Shown here: piece by piece, positions 1 through 9,100 of the stretch
Layout: each line of letters opens with the position of its first letter
Numbering within the stretch: position 1 is the stretch's first letter
NCBI GenBank assembly: GCA_024399225.1
Contig: JAKSHV010000029.1
Location: 1-9,842 of the forward strand
Source: an archaeon
GTDB taxonomy: Archaea; Thermoplasmatota; Thermoplasmata; Methanomassiliicoccales; Methanomethylophilaceae
Direction: 5' to 3'
DNA: 9,842 nucleotides
The notes under the pieces: generated by a model
Told to the model about the DNA's origin: nothing
The model's input: the letters and a program-made list of their open reading frames with translations, nothing else
Databases searched by the model: none
Position numbers and translations under genes: made by a program

Positions 1-1585
1 CTCCGACAGGCCATTCGGCAAGGGTGCTGTAGTCCACACAGTAGAGCCTTCCGTCGCAGTAGGTCATTCCCGACCTGGTACGGGCATCGCTGGGATTCTT
101 CCATATCCAGTGACCGTCATCGAGCGACAGTGCGTAGTAACCGGGTTCCGCATCGGCCATGTTCCCGTTCTTGTCGGGAAGCTGTGCCCTGGTTCCGGAA
201 ACAGAGGGTTCGAGGTATGCATAGAGAGTACTTTCCACAACGGTCGGAACGCTGTGCATGTAGGGGAAGACATCCGCCTTCCACAGTATGGAGGAGCTCT
301 CGAGATCGACGGCGACGGTGCATCCGTTGAGGGGGATCATGGCACCGTCGTCCGCCATGACGAGGACCTTTCCGCTCACCGCGGGGATGACCTTGCACAG
401 TCCGTAGACGCCGAGGTCGACATCGAACGAGGACAGCAGGGAACCATCCTGTTGGTCTATGCACATGACCGTTCCGTCGGTGCCTGCGGTCAGAACGACC
501 CTCTTTCCGCCGAGTTCCATGACGGAGGGTGCGGCGGAACAGGTTCCGCTTCCCGATGCTGGGTATCTCCACAGCTCGTTGAATACTGCGGAACCTCCGC
601 TGTGCATGACCGATACTGCATGAAGGACCCCGTCGGAAGTCGTGAAGTAGAACGCACCGGAATCGTAGACGGCGGTGCCTGCACCTTTGGAGGATACGGC
701 TCCGGAAGCCGTTCCGTAAGCATATTCGAATGTGTTGAACACGCCCGCATACTGTGCCTTCTCTCCCTCGGGTACCATCTCGGCGAGTACCTTTCCCTCG
801 TACCTGTCTAAGCAGAACACATGCCTGTTCGAGGATGTGACGACGATCATGTCGCCGATGATGACGGGAGTATTGAGCTCGTACTCCGAGGAACCGGCCG
901 ACTGGCTGATGGAGTAACCGAACTTCCATGCAACCTCGTGGTTGACGGTGTCAACGCAGTAGAGATGGGGGTTGCGGTTCACCCCGGTCCCGTAGTAGTC
1001 CCCGCCGGTGATGTAGTAGACCAGTCCGTCGGCGGCGAGGATGGAACTGTAGATGCCTCCGGTCTTCACACTGAGGGACCATTCCAGAGGTGTGGCGACC
1101 TCGTCAGGTCCGTACGAACCCGATGCCGCGGTTCCGGAGGAGTCCCCGCGGAACGATGTCCAGGAATCGGCATAGAACGGTGTCGATACGGGAAGGATGT
1201 CCTCGGCGGGATAGAATGCGACCGCCAGGGTTCCGCCCGTGTAGGACTCTGAACCGTCGGTGCCCCCGTAGATCCACGCATAGGTGTCCCAGATGTAGAA
1301 CCTCCAGGAACACTCCTGCGTTCCCACCAGGCAGTTGTATACTCCTCCCACGGAGGTCAGGGATGTACCGTCGGCGGTGCTGGTGACCGAATTGGTATCG
1401 AGGACGTTCCTGACCGCGGACAGCAGGGTGCCTCCGGAGATCGTCATCGGATACCAGGAGGTCTTCCCGTTACCGTAATCGACAAGGAGCATGTCCCCTG
1501 CTTCGGAATCCGCATCCGATGCAGGAGATACTATGGGTACGACAAGCAACAAAGCAAGTGCCAGGATTAATGCGATCTTCTTCAT
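1..1585 (-). CDS. Secreted beta-propeller (PQQ-like) protein with N-terminal DUF4430-like domain, 3' end cut by the window
   Basis: An open frame of 528 codons runs without a stop from the ATG at 1585 to the left edge, so the C-terminus is missing. Residues 1-22 form a signal peptide (MKK, then a Leu/Ala/Val core, then SPASDA). Residues about 44-127 resemble the DUF4430/transcobalamin C-terminal fold: a helix with LLSAV, then ADGTSLTSVGG, a Trp-rich strand pair (SWRFYIWDTYAW) and TLAVAFYPA. From about residue 145 (WTSFRGD) to the end there are six to seven PQQ-type blades, each with a pattern like 'hydrophobic-DG-VYY ... LYCVDT...EVAWKF'; examples lie near 180-222, 239-268, 301-341, 349-388, 398-438 and 444-496. 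No catalytic residues are recognisable, so a binding or scaffold role is likelier than enzymatic activity. The start overlaps the stop of the upstream binding-protein gene (ATGA), implying translational coupling. Unseen downstream sequence would show whether it has a membrane anchor. Frame and fold are well supported; function is unknown. Confidence 0.88.
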   Translation of the reverse strand, partial: MKKIALILALALLLVVPIVSPASDADSEAGDMLLVDYGNGKTSWYPMTISGGTLLSAVRNVLDTNSVTSTADGTSLTSVGGVYNCLVGTQECSWRFYIWDTYAWIYGGTDGSESYTGGTLAVAFYPAEDILPVSTPFYADSWTSFRGDSSGTAASGSYGPDEVATPLEWSLSVKTGGIYSSILAADGLVYYITGGDYYGTGVNRNPHLYCVDTVNHEVAWKFGYSISQSAGSSEYELNTPVIIGDMIVVTSSNRHVFCLDRYEGKVLAEMVPEGEKAQYAGVFNTFEYAYGTASGAVSSKGAGTAVYDSGAFYFTTSDGVLHAVSVMHSGGSAVFNELWRYPASGSGTCSAAPSVMELGGKRVVLTAGTDGTVMCIDQQDGSLLSSFDVDLGVYGLCKVIPAVSGKVLVMADDGAMIPLNGCTVAVDLESSSILWKADVFPYMHSVPTVVESTLYAYLEPSVSGTRAQLPDKNGNMADAEPGYYALSLDDGHWIWKNPSDARTRSGMTYCDGRLYCVDYSTLAEWPVG

Positions 1586-2973
1586 CTGAGCAGGTCGCCT
1601 CCCTGGTATCTGAGATAATCGCCGTAATCGTTGCCGAAGTACTTGGGACAGCGGTCCCAATAGTCGGCGGCCGTGAACGAGTCGGGATCGAGGACCTTCG
1701 CGATGAGCTCGGCGGCGGCACAGAGCCTTGCACCGGGGCGTGACAGGAGCTCGGCGGACTTTCCCGAGAAGATGAAGACCTTCTTGTTCTCGAAGGCAGG
1801 AGTGTCCTTCCACATGCTGTTGAGGCTGCGGAGCACGTTCTCGTACTCCCTGTCGGTGGTGATCTCCCCGCCTTCGTAGATGATTATGATCGCATCGGGC
1901 TGCTTGATGTAGATGGCCTCCCTGTCGACCATTCCCCAGGAGTCGATGTTGGAGAAGATGTTGACCGCACCGATGGAGGTCAGGATCGTGTCGGCATAGG
2001 TCCCGCTTCCCGCTACATAGGGGGAGTCGGAAGTTGACAGTGAGATGAACGCCTTCAGGGTGCTTATGTCCGTCACGGCACAGATGGCATCGATGGATGC
2101 GGACACCTGGTGGTTGTACTCGTTGCCCTTCTCGGACATTCCGATGGCACTTGCCGCGATCCAGATGTTCTTGAGGAGGTCCTCCACCTTGACGACCTCG
2201 TACAGCACGACTGCGTTGATGCCTGATTTGCGGAGCTTGTCCGCCATGGACACGTGTTCCCCCACGCTTCCGTCGAGGAAGACGATGTCGGGAGAGGCGG
2301 AGACGATGAGCTCGTAGTTCGGATCGGTGTAACCTCCCACATAGGAAATGCTACCGCTCCTCTGACGGTCGACCAGGGAATCCGGATAATTGCTGTACTT
2401 GTCGGTGGCCACGATGTTATCAAGGGCTCCGACGGCTACGAGGGTCTCGGTGACCGAAGGTGCCAGGGATGCGATGCGGAGATCCTCACCGTAGAGGTTC
2501 CTGCCGTTCTCCGCATAACTGTAATAGGTGTAGCCTGCGGCATCCACCGCAGGCATCATGTTATCTGGTGAGGATGTACGTGCCCAGGAGACGATCTTTT
2601 CTGACCCGACATCATATGTCTGGGGGTCATCAACCTTGATCCAGTGACGTGCATCCCCGGATCCCCTTAGGACATACATCCCCCAGACGGATGTCACAAG
2701 GTTGGCCTCGCCGTCGACGGAAACCACGTTGCCGTAGACGTCGGTGACGACCGCATATCCAAGAGAGGTGCAGGCAGCGTCGAGTGCATCCCTGCCGTTC
2801 ATACCGTCATCAAGCGGGGTTTCCACCCAGTCGACGTTGTAGTAACCGAAATCGACCATCACTCCCTCCTTCTCATCGACGGGACTGGCAGTAAGGCCGA
2901 TCATGGGTGCTATCATGCATACTGCCGCAAGAATGACTATGGAAAGAATTACCTTCAAACGGACCGCATCCAC
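1582..2973 (-). CDS. Secreted BtuF/FepB-type substrate-binding protein with N-terminal DUF4430-like domain
   Basis: This 463-residue protein looks like the solute receptor of a cobalamin or Fe-siderophore/heme ABC importer, acting outside the membrane. Residues 1-30 are a signal peptide or N-terminal anchor (MDAVRLK, hydrophobic core, GLTASP). Residues about 37-133 are DUF4430-like: helix RDALDAAC, then GNVVSVDG, VTSVWGMYVL, HWIKVDDP and IVSWARTS. Residues about 165-432 match the periplasmic binding protein family PF01497: RIASLAPSVTETLVAVGA, DKYSNYP, VGGYTDPNYELIVSASPDIVFL, a long linker helix near 262-300, SGTYADTILTSIGAVNIF and PAFENKKVFIFSG. The first part is closest to BtuF in pattern, but that does not fix the ligand. 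I chose GTG at 2973 because a Shine-Dalgarno lies 5 nt upstream and the TATA box at 3031-3039 would put the transcript start near 3010. A longer in-frame TTG at 3024 would fall before that start. No permease or ATPase gene is visible. It is first in an operon with the propeller gene. Confidence 0.9.
   Translation of the reverse strand: MDAVRLKVILSIVILAAVCMIAPMIGLTASPVDEKEGVMVDFGYYNVDWVETPLDDGMNGRDALDAACTSLGYAVVTDVYGNVVSVDGEANLVTSVWGMYVLRGSGDARHWIKVDDPQTYDVGSEKIVSWARTSSPDNMMPAVDAAGYTYYSYAENGRNLYGEDLRIASLAPSVTETLVAVGALDNIVATDKYSNYPDSLVDRQRSGSISYVGGYTDPNYELIVSASPDIVFLDGSVGEHVSMADKLRKSGINAVVLYEVVKVEDLLKNIWIAASAIGMSEKGNEYNHQVSASIDAICAVTDISTLKAFISLSTSDSPYVAGSGTYADTILTSIGAVNIFSNIDSWGMVDREAIYIKQPDAIIIIYEGGEITTDREYENVLRSLNSMWKDTPAFENKKVFIFSGKSAELLSRPGARLCAAAELIAKVLDPDSFTAADYWDRCPKYFGNDYGDYLRYQGGDLLR
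1598..1603 (-). promoter_or_regulatory. Shine-Dalgarno-like site before the propeller gene
   Basis: GGGAGG lies inside the end of the binding-protein gene, 12 nt before ATG 1585. The spacing is longer than ideal, but the ATGA overlap provides coupling, so the site probably only assists re-initiation. Confidence 0.5.
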
Positions 2974-2978
2974 GCAAA

Positions 2979-2985
2979 CACCCCC
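2979..2985 (-). promoter_or_regulatory. Shine-Dalgarno site that decides the GTG start of the binding-protein gene
   Basis: The minus strand reads GGGGGTG, one mismatch from the ideal GGAGGTG, ending 5 nt before GTG at 2973-2971. No comparable site precedes the upstream in-frame TTG at 3024, which also lies only 6 nt past the TATA box. Confidence 0.75.
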
Positions 2986-3030
2986 GACATGTTCAATATC
3001 GGTCAATATGGAAAATACTACCAAATGGGA

Positions 3031-3039
3031 TATTTATAT
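3031..3039 (-). promoter_or_regulatory. TATA box for the binding-protein/propeller operon
   Basis: The minus strand reads ATATAAATA here, a good archaeal TATA box, preceded by an A/T-rich GCAAATTG that could serve as a weak BRE. Transcription would be expected about 25 nt downstream, near 3008-3012, giving a leader of about 35 nt before GTG 2973. The box sits in a short palindrome (GATAT-AA-ATATC). It supports the short start of the downstream gene and separate transcription from the giant gene. Confidence 0.6.
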
Positions 3040-3057
3040 CAATTTGCGACCTGTGCG

Positions 3058-3062
3058 AAAAA
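3058..3062 (-). terminator. Oligo-T tract, possible archaeal termination site
   Basis: Five T residues in a row on the minus strand (context CTCTTTTTCG) lie about 85 nt past the stop of the giant gene and upstream of the next promoter. Archaeal RNA polymerases can terminate on short oligo-T tracts without a hairpin. The position fits the end of the giant-gene transcript, but the tract is short. Confidence 0.35.
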
Positions 3063-3110
3063 GAGGTCACCAGTACAATCCAATTACCACAGGATAGGAA
3101 CGGGTTTATC

Positions 3111-3132
3111 GGGGGAGGGTTGCCCCTCCCCC
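3111..3132 (-). terminator. Very stable GC hairpin with GNRA loop after the giant gene
   Basis: A perfect 9-bp stem (3124-3132 pairing with 3111-3119, eight of nine pairs G-C) begins 13 nt past the stop codon of the giant gene. On the minus-strand RNA the four-base loop is GCAA, a GNRA tetraloop; on the plus strand it would be UUGC, which is not. This favours a role in the transcript of the giant gene. No U-run follows directly, so it may act as a 3' end protector or processing block rather than a classic intrinsic terminator. Confidence 0.65.
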
Positions 3133-3145
3133 AAATAGTTTGACA

Positions 3146-6100
3146 TCAGAGGCTCTGTTTCTCGATCCTTCTGATGGAAAGGAGCATTGCCGCGGTGAAT
3201 GCCACGACAATGACCACGATGATTGCCAGCACCATGACGGTGTTGTCATCCTCGGGCACATAGGAAGTAAGGCCGAATCCGATGGCATACTTGGAGAAGT
3301 GTTCGACAGTGAAGGTCACGGTCTTGTCTTCTGCATTGTATATCACGTCCTTTACCTTCTCGATGTTTCCGTCATCGTTGATGAACCATACGCACAGGTC
3401 GGCAGCGTTACCGCCTTCGAGCACATAGGGCACGGTGACGACGGTTCCCTTCATCTCGTTATGGAGGACCTTGGATCCGACAGTGGCGGAAAGCTCGAAG
3501 ACAGGACTGTCTCCGACGACCTTCTGCTGTTTCACGTTGAGCATGGCTTTCTTGACGGGTTCGACGGAAACGGAAACCTTCTCGGTGGATGCACCGGTGA
3601 TCTTCTGGAGGACCTCGGGTGCGAGGACGACCTCGGTGCTCTCTCCGACCGCCATCTCGAGGGTTGCTCCCGCATCGGCGATAGCCTTGATGGACTCGGC
3701 GGTGACGGATGCTACAGAATCGGTGGACTGGATGGTGATGGTCTTGTCGACCTTCACATCGGGGTTCTCGGTTACTGCTTTCTGGATGTTCTCGATGACG
3801 GATTCGATGTCCTGCTTGGTAACAACGGTGGAGTTGATCACTGCATCGACAACGACCGAGGTGGTGTTTCCATCGGAGTCCTTCTTGGTCTCGGTGGTGG
3901 TCTCGGTCTTTCCTTCAGTCTTCACGTTGGTCTCGGTGGATGCACCAGTATCCTTATCGACAATACCAGTGGTGGTGGAACCATCCTCTTCGGTCTTCTC
4001 GTAGCTGACGTTTCCGTTTTCCTCGGTCTTTCCGTTCTCGATGACAGCCTTGAAGACCATGTCCTCGGTTACGGCGATTTCGGAGTTGAATCCCTCCCAC
4101 CTGACGAAGACCTTACCTTCCTCGAGATCTGCAGGGATGCCTGCAGGTTTGACAACCTTCTCGCCATAGGTGATGGTGAAGGTTTCGAACACCTCGTCAC
4201 CATTCATGAAGGTGACAGTGTACTTCTCGAGGACGAACTCGACATTGACGGTGACCGCTCCTTCGGGCATGACGAACCTTCCGTCGACGACAGGGATCTC
4301 CTTACCGTCGCACATGACCTTGACGACCGCCTCGTAGTGGTCGTCCGCAGTACATCCGACAGTCACAACGGTTCCGGGAACCGCATTCTCGAAGGGGACC
4401 TCGACCTTTCCGTGCTCCTGTCCGGAAACGGAGACGTCGATCGCGTTGACGAAGGGTGTACCGAGGTATCCCCATCCTGCCCAGCCGTAGAGGACCTTGA
4501 GCTTCTCGTAGACCGCGGCATCCTTCTCGTCGTGGAAGGTGTGGTTCACTTCCTCGGTATCGGCGGTCCAGGGCTGGAACACGAATGCGAAGGAGGTTGC
4601 ACCGCCTTCGTAATCGAGAAGGTTCTCGATGACCTTCCATTTTCCGTCCTCGAGCACATAGGTCACGATGGAGAAGTGGACGTCGTCGGTGAATCCGGTG
4701 TTCTCCTTGGAGAACAGACCGTTCTGCCTCACGAAGAGTCCGTTGATGGATACGATGCTTCCGTCACCGAGAACATAGGTGCCGAACTCCTTCTCTGCGG
4801 CCTTCTTGAAGGCCTCCGCGATGTTCATGGCCTTGATGGTTCCATCGATCTTTCCGCCGTAGTCGGTGATGTTGAGATCGCCGACCAGTTCGGAGGACTG
4901 GGTTCCGCCGAGGTCGAAGTAGTAGTCGTAGTCGTAGAGGGGGACGGGTTCGAAGACCACCGCGACGGTGACGTTGGCACCGGGCATGACGAAGGTGTAC
5001 ACTCCATCAACGGGGGCGATCTCGACGGGTTCTCCGCCTTCGACGGTGTAGGTGACCTTTCCGACGGAGTACTCGTAGTCGGCAATGGGGGTGACGGTGA
5101 CGGTCGCACCCTCATCGAGATAGGTTCCGGAGAGTCCGACGGTACCGTTGTCGTGGTCTCCGATGACGACCTTGTTGTAGGTCTTGTCAGAGGACATCTT
5201 CATGTTCAGGAGGTCGTGGTTCACCATAGCCTCCCTGAGCTTGTACGCCTTACCGTCGCAGGTCCAGACCTCGCTGTCATCGGGGGATGCCACGAGGTTG
5301 CTGATAACGAAGTAGTGGCTTGCGGAGAAGACGCTGCTGGCATCACCGCACCTTATCCAGTCGTACTCGGTGAACTTCTCGTAAGAACTCCTAGAGAGTG
5401 CCCAGAGGTTGTATGCACTGTAATCGCCGTTGACGGCGACGATCTTTCCGTCGGAGAGCATGATGTTTCCGAGGGACCTCATGGCGTCGTACACATCGGA
5501 TCCGTAGGCCTTGACCCAGGTTCCGGTGTTACCGTCCTGCAGGAAGAGGTAGTAGGCGTTCTTCTCGGCGACGGTGTAGATGAAGATGTGACCGCTGTCG
5601 TTGTAGAACACCATGCGTCCGTCGATGTCGGCACGCATTGCCTGGGAACCATAGTTCCTGTTCATGCTGTTGGTGATGTACCTGGTGAGTTCGCCGTCTT
5701 TGTACTCCATGATCACTCCAGTGACCGTGTCGGTTCCGTTGTAGGGGATCAGGTAGATGTAGATCGAACCGGTGCTCTCGTAGTAAGATACGTCGAGGGT
5801 AATGGAACCGTGGGTGAACACGGAACCTGCCTGGGTGATGACTTCTCCAATAGATCCGTCGTCGTTCATCTTGAAGACGAATAGGGTGTTTCCGGCATTT
5901 ACGAATCCGAGTCTGTCATATACGACGAATTCGGACATATGGTGGATGAACTCCTTGCCATAGTAGTAGTAACCCGGAGTTCCGAATTCCATTCCCCTGA
6001 CATTCACATATGCGATGGCATCAGAATATTGAGAATCGGCAACATCGGTGAACAGTCCGTGCTTGTATGCCGTCAGATACATTGTTCCATCGCTGTATGA

Positions 6101-9100
6101 AATCCAACCGTCATCGAGGAAAAGTCCACGAATACCCGGCAGCAACACTAGTTTGGACTCGCCGTTCGTAAGATCTAAGGCTATGATTCCTCTGTCTCCA
6201 TTAGATACGTCGGCATAGGCTCTGTAAAGGTAGTGATCTACAATGACGGTCTGGGTGGCACCATATGAGGAGTACACATTGTCCATATCTCCGACTTTGA
6301 TCAGTTCTTTTACCTCATCGTTTCTGCCCTTATCTTCATCGATTGCACTGAAACAATAAACGTACGAACCGGCGGAATAGAAGAATCCATCAGTATAGGT
6401 GAAACTGGGCCAAGTCCTGCTCAGAGTAAACAGCTGGTTCAACTCGAGGTCGTATGCAATTCCAGTCACACAATCGATTATGATACCGTTACCGTATGCC
6501 AGATAATGGTAGTAAGCGGTCGTCTCCAAGGATGGTACGGACTTGAAAACATATCCCGTATCGGATTCGGCAGCACAGAGATAGTTTCCGGCACGGAAGT
6601 AGATGGTATTGCCCACGATAAGCGGAACGGATGCATGTCCGGTCCATTTTTCTCCTGAGGTGTTGACGATTCCTCCGAGGTTTGCCACCTCGACAAGTGA
6701 TGAAATCTCCTCACCGGTGGGTAGTCCCCTGTTGGTGAGGGTGATGACATCTGAACTCAGAGAGTAATACAGGTAGGATATGGAAACAACGGCATCATTC
6801 TTGACATCAGAGAGGAACAACTTCTCGGATGCGGCAGTACGAACAACTCCGTCAACGATCCAGAATTCAGGAACATATCCTTCATAGGGAGTGAAGAATA
6901 ACTCATAAGAATCATTTCCACTAACAGAGCCCTGGAGCACCTTTCCGTTTACGGTGACGTAACCTGCAGGAGAGGAGAATGTCAGTACAGGATCTCTCGT
7001 AGTCCAGACTGCATAAAGGTCAAGATTGTCCTCGACAGCGTTGGCAAAGTCGAACACGTTTCCATCCTTATCGGCCCAATAACAGAAGTCATTATTGATC
7101 TTTGATACGGTGGGAATATCAGTATTCACAATGGAGAGACCTTTTGCCAACTGTAGGGCTATGGTTTCGGAATCTGCGTAGAAGGTAATCTGGACATTAT
7201 CCTTAGACAGACGAGGTTTGGAAATGATCTTGATAAGAACATCTTTTGCTTCACCAAAATCTGCTTCCAACTGTTTTCCCGATAGGGGAACAACCTTTCC
7301 ATTAAGATACACAACGACATCATGCGCAGTGTATCCATCTGAGAATTCAACGGTTGCCTTGAATGTTCCCCCTACAATACTTGGATCGGTAACAGATACC
7401 TTTGGAGCACATTCAGAATAATCATATGAGACTGTGTATCCATCAACAGCATTAAGAATAATCACCTGTCCGTTGGATTCTAGGATATAGCCATTGTTCT
7501 TTGCATAATCAGAGCTTACATAGAACTTGACATCCCCCGCAGTACGGAAGGTATCTGTAGTAATTTCCAGAGTGTCATCGAAAATGTAAATCTCCCCGAC
7601 TTTGCTGTCAACCAGGATATTGCTTCCGAGTATGGGTGCGCCGTTGAACTTCAGAACAGATATGTCGCAACCTGCGAAAGCACCGTCCCTAATGGAGGTA
7701 ACATTTGATTCAATTATCAGATTCTTAGCAGGCTCTATAGCACGGAGCAATTCACAGGCACTACCGTTGAGGTAGTACAACAAACCGAACTCATACCTGA
7801 AATGGGTATTATCCTGCGAACATTCCACCCAACTGACATCCTTCAACAAGACACTGTTTATTGTCGAAGTTGCAGAGGTTATTACAATTCCATGTTTACC
7901 TTCATCCTCACTAAGTGCATTGAGAACAGTATCACTATTCACCACTGTTTCCATTAGTACGTGGAATTCATACACTCCCTGAGGGAGAATCAAACTCACA
8001 TTGTAGCTGACAATGTCTAGATATTCTAGTTTATCGCAATTGGATAAATCGATGTCGATAAAGTCATCCAAACGTTGGAATGCCTGATTACCCACATAGC
8101 GTAACGCAGACCCCTTATCAACTTTTACAAAATCACATTTAGGTAGAGATTGAGAACCAATTACTTCTAACGAAACAGGGAGCACCAATTCGACACCGCT
8201 ACAAACTTTACCAAAAAATGCTTGATAGCCAATTTCCACCACATTCTTAGGAAGGATGACAGTTACATTGGAATCATTAGGAATCACATATTCTCTGAAT
8301 GCAGTAATGCCGATAACCTCCAGAGAATCAGCATTACTCAAATCTACGACTTTGAAGTTCTGTATTAAGCCAAAAGCACCATCTCCAATACTCCTGAGTT
8401 TAGAATCTTTAGCTATCACCAAAGACATACCCTGTGCGTCCGAATATACTTCAGATGCTGTAAGATAATTGAACTGATGATTAGTGATGCTATTCCCAGT
8501 ATTTGTCACAGCACAAAATGCCATTTTCCCGATATATTCAACGCTCGCAGGAATTGTTATCGAATCTTCTACCCCGAATGACACAGGTGTTCTATTGGAT
8601 CTACTGAATGCAAATGACCCAATGTTGACAATATTCGAACTATCGTCACATTTCACAAAACTCAGACTCTTACACTCAGCAAATGCCGCATCGCCGATTT
8701 CCAAACCTACAAGATTAGAACCAAAATGCACCTCTTTTAGATTGGAACATGCTAAGAATGACTGTTCCCCCAGTCCTTTTAGATGGGAACCATCTTCAAT
8801 AAACACCATTTCGACTGATGAATTACAAAAAGACTTGTAACCAATTGTTTCCACATTCGAAGGAATAGTTATTGTCTTAATCGAGGCGCTTTGGAATACA
8901 TAATCGGATATAGATTTCACATCCTTGTGAATCTGTACCTCCTTCAGAGAAGGGATGTTAGAAAATAATCCCTCTTCATAATCAACACCATCCTTATAGA
9001 CAAAAGTCTCGACAAATGTTGCAGAAAGTGAGTCATTGACAATAGATTTCACCGATGAAGGAGAATCATAATATTTTGAATCTCCAAAATAAGCCAGTAA

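Noticed and set aside
110..929. Open frames of 233 and 270 codons on the plus strand and in another minus frame over the propeller gene.
   Set aside because: The products are rich in Arg or otherwise lack domains and cross the continuous propeller frame, which has a signal peptide and repeated blades. They are out-of-frame shadows.
2907..2927. Possible lipobox (LAAVC, Cys 19) in the binding protein.
   Set aside because: The residue before Cys is Val rather than Gly or Ala, and hydrophobic sequence continues after it, so a plain signal peptide or N-terminal anchor fits better.
2974..3024. Longer start of the binding-protein gene at TTG 3024.
   Set aside because: It lies 6 nt past the TATA box, before the expected transcript start, has no ribosome binding site, and would add 17 polar residues ahead of the signal peptide.
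4911..4940. Short GTAGTC-like microsatellite run.
   Set aside because: It only encodes the Tyr/Asp run LYDYDYYFD of the giant protein. The run is short and imperfect, with no sign of a phase-variation tract.
3140..5884. A 914-codon open frame on the plus strand opposite the 3' half of the giant gene.
   Set aside because: Its product is a low-complexity mix of Asp, Gly, Val and Leu with no domain, signal or start site, and it mirrors codon bias on the other strand. It ends where the GC-rich part of the giant gene gives way to more AT-rich sequence. The minus frame has clear domains.
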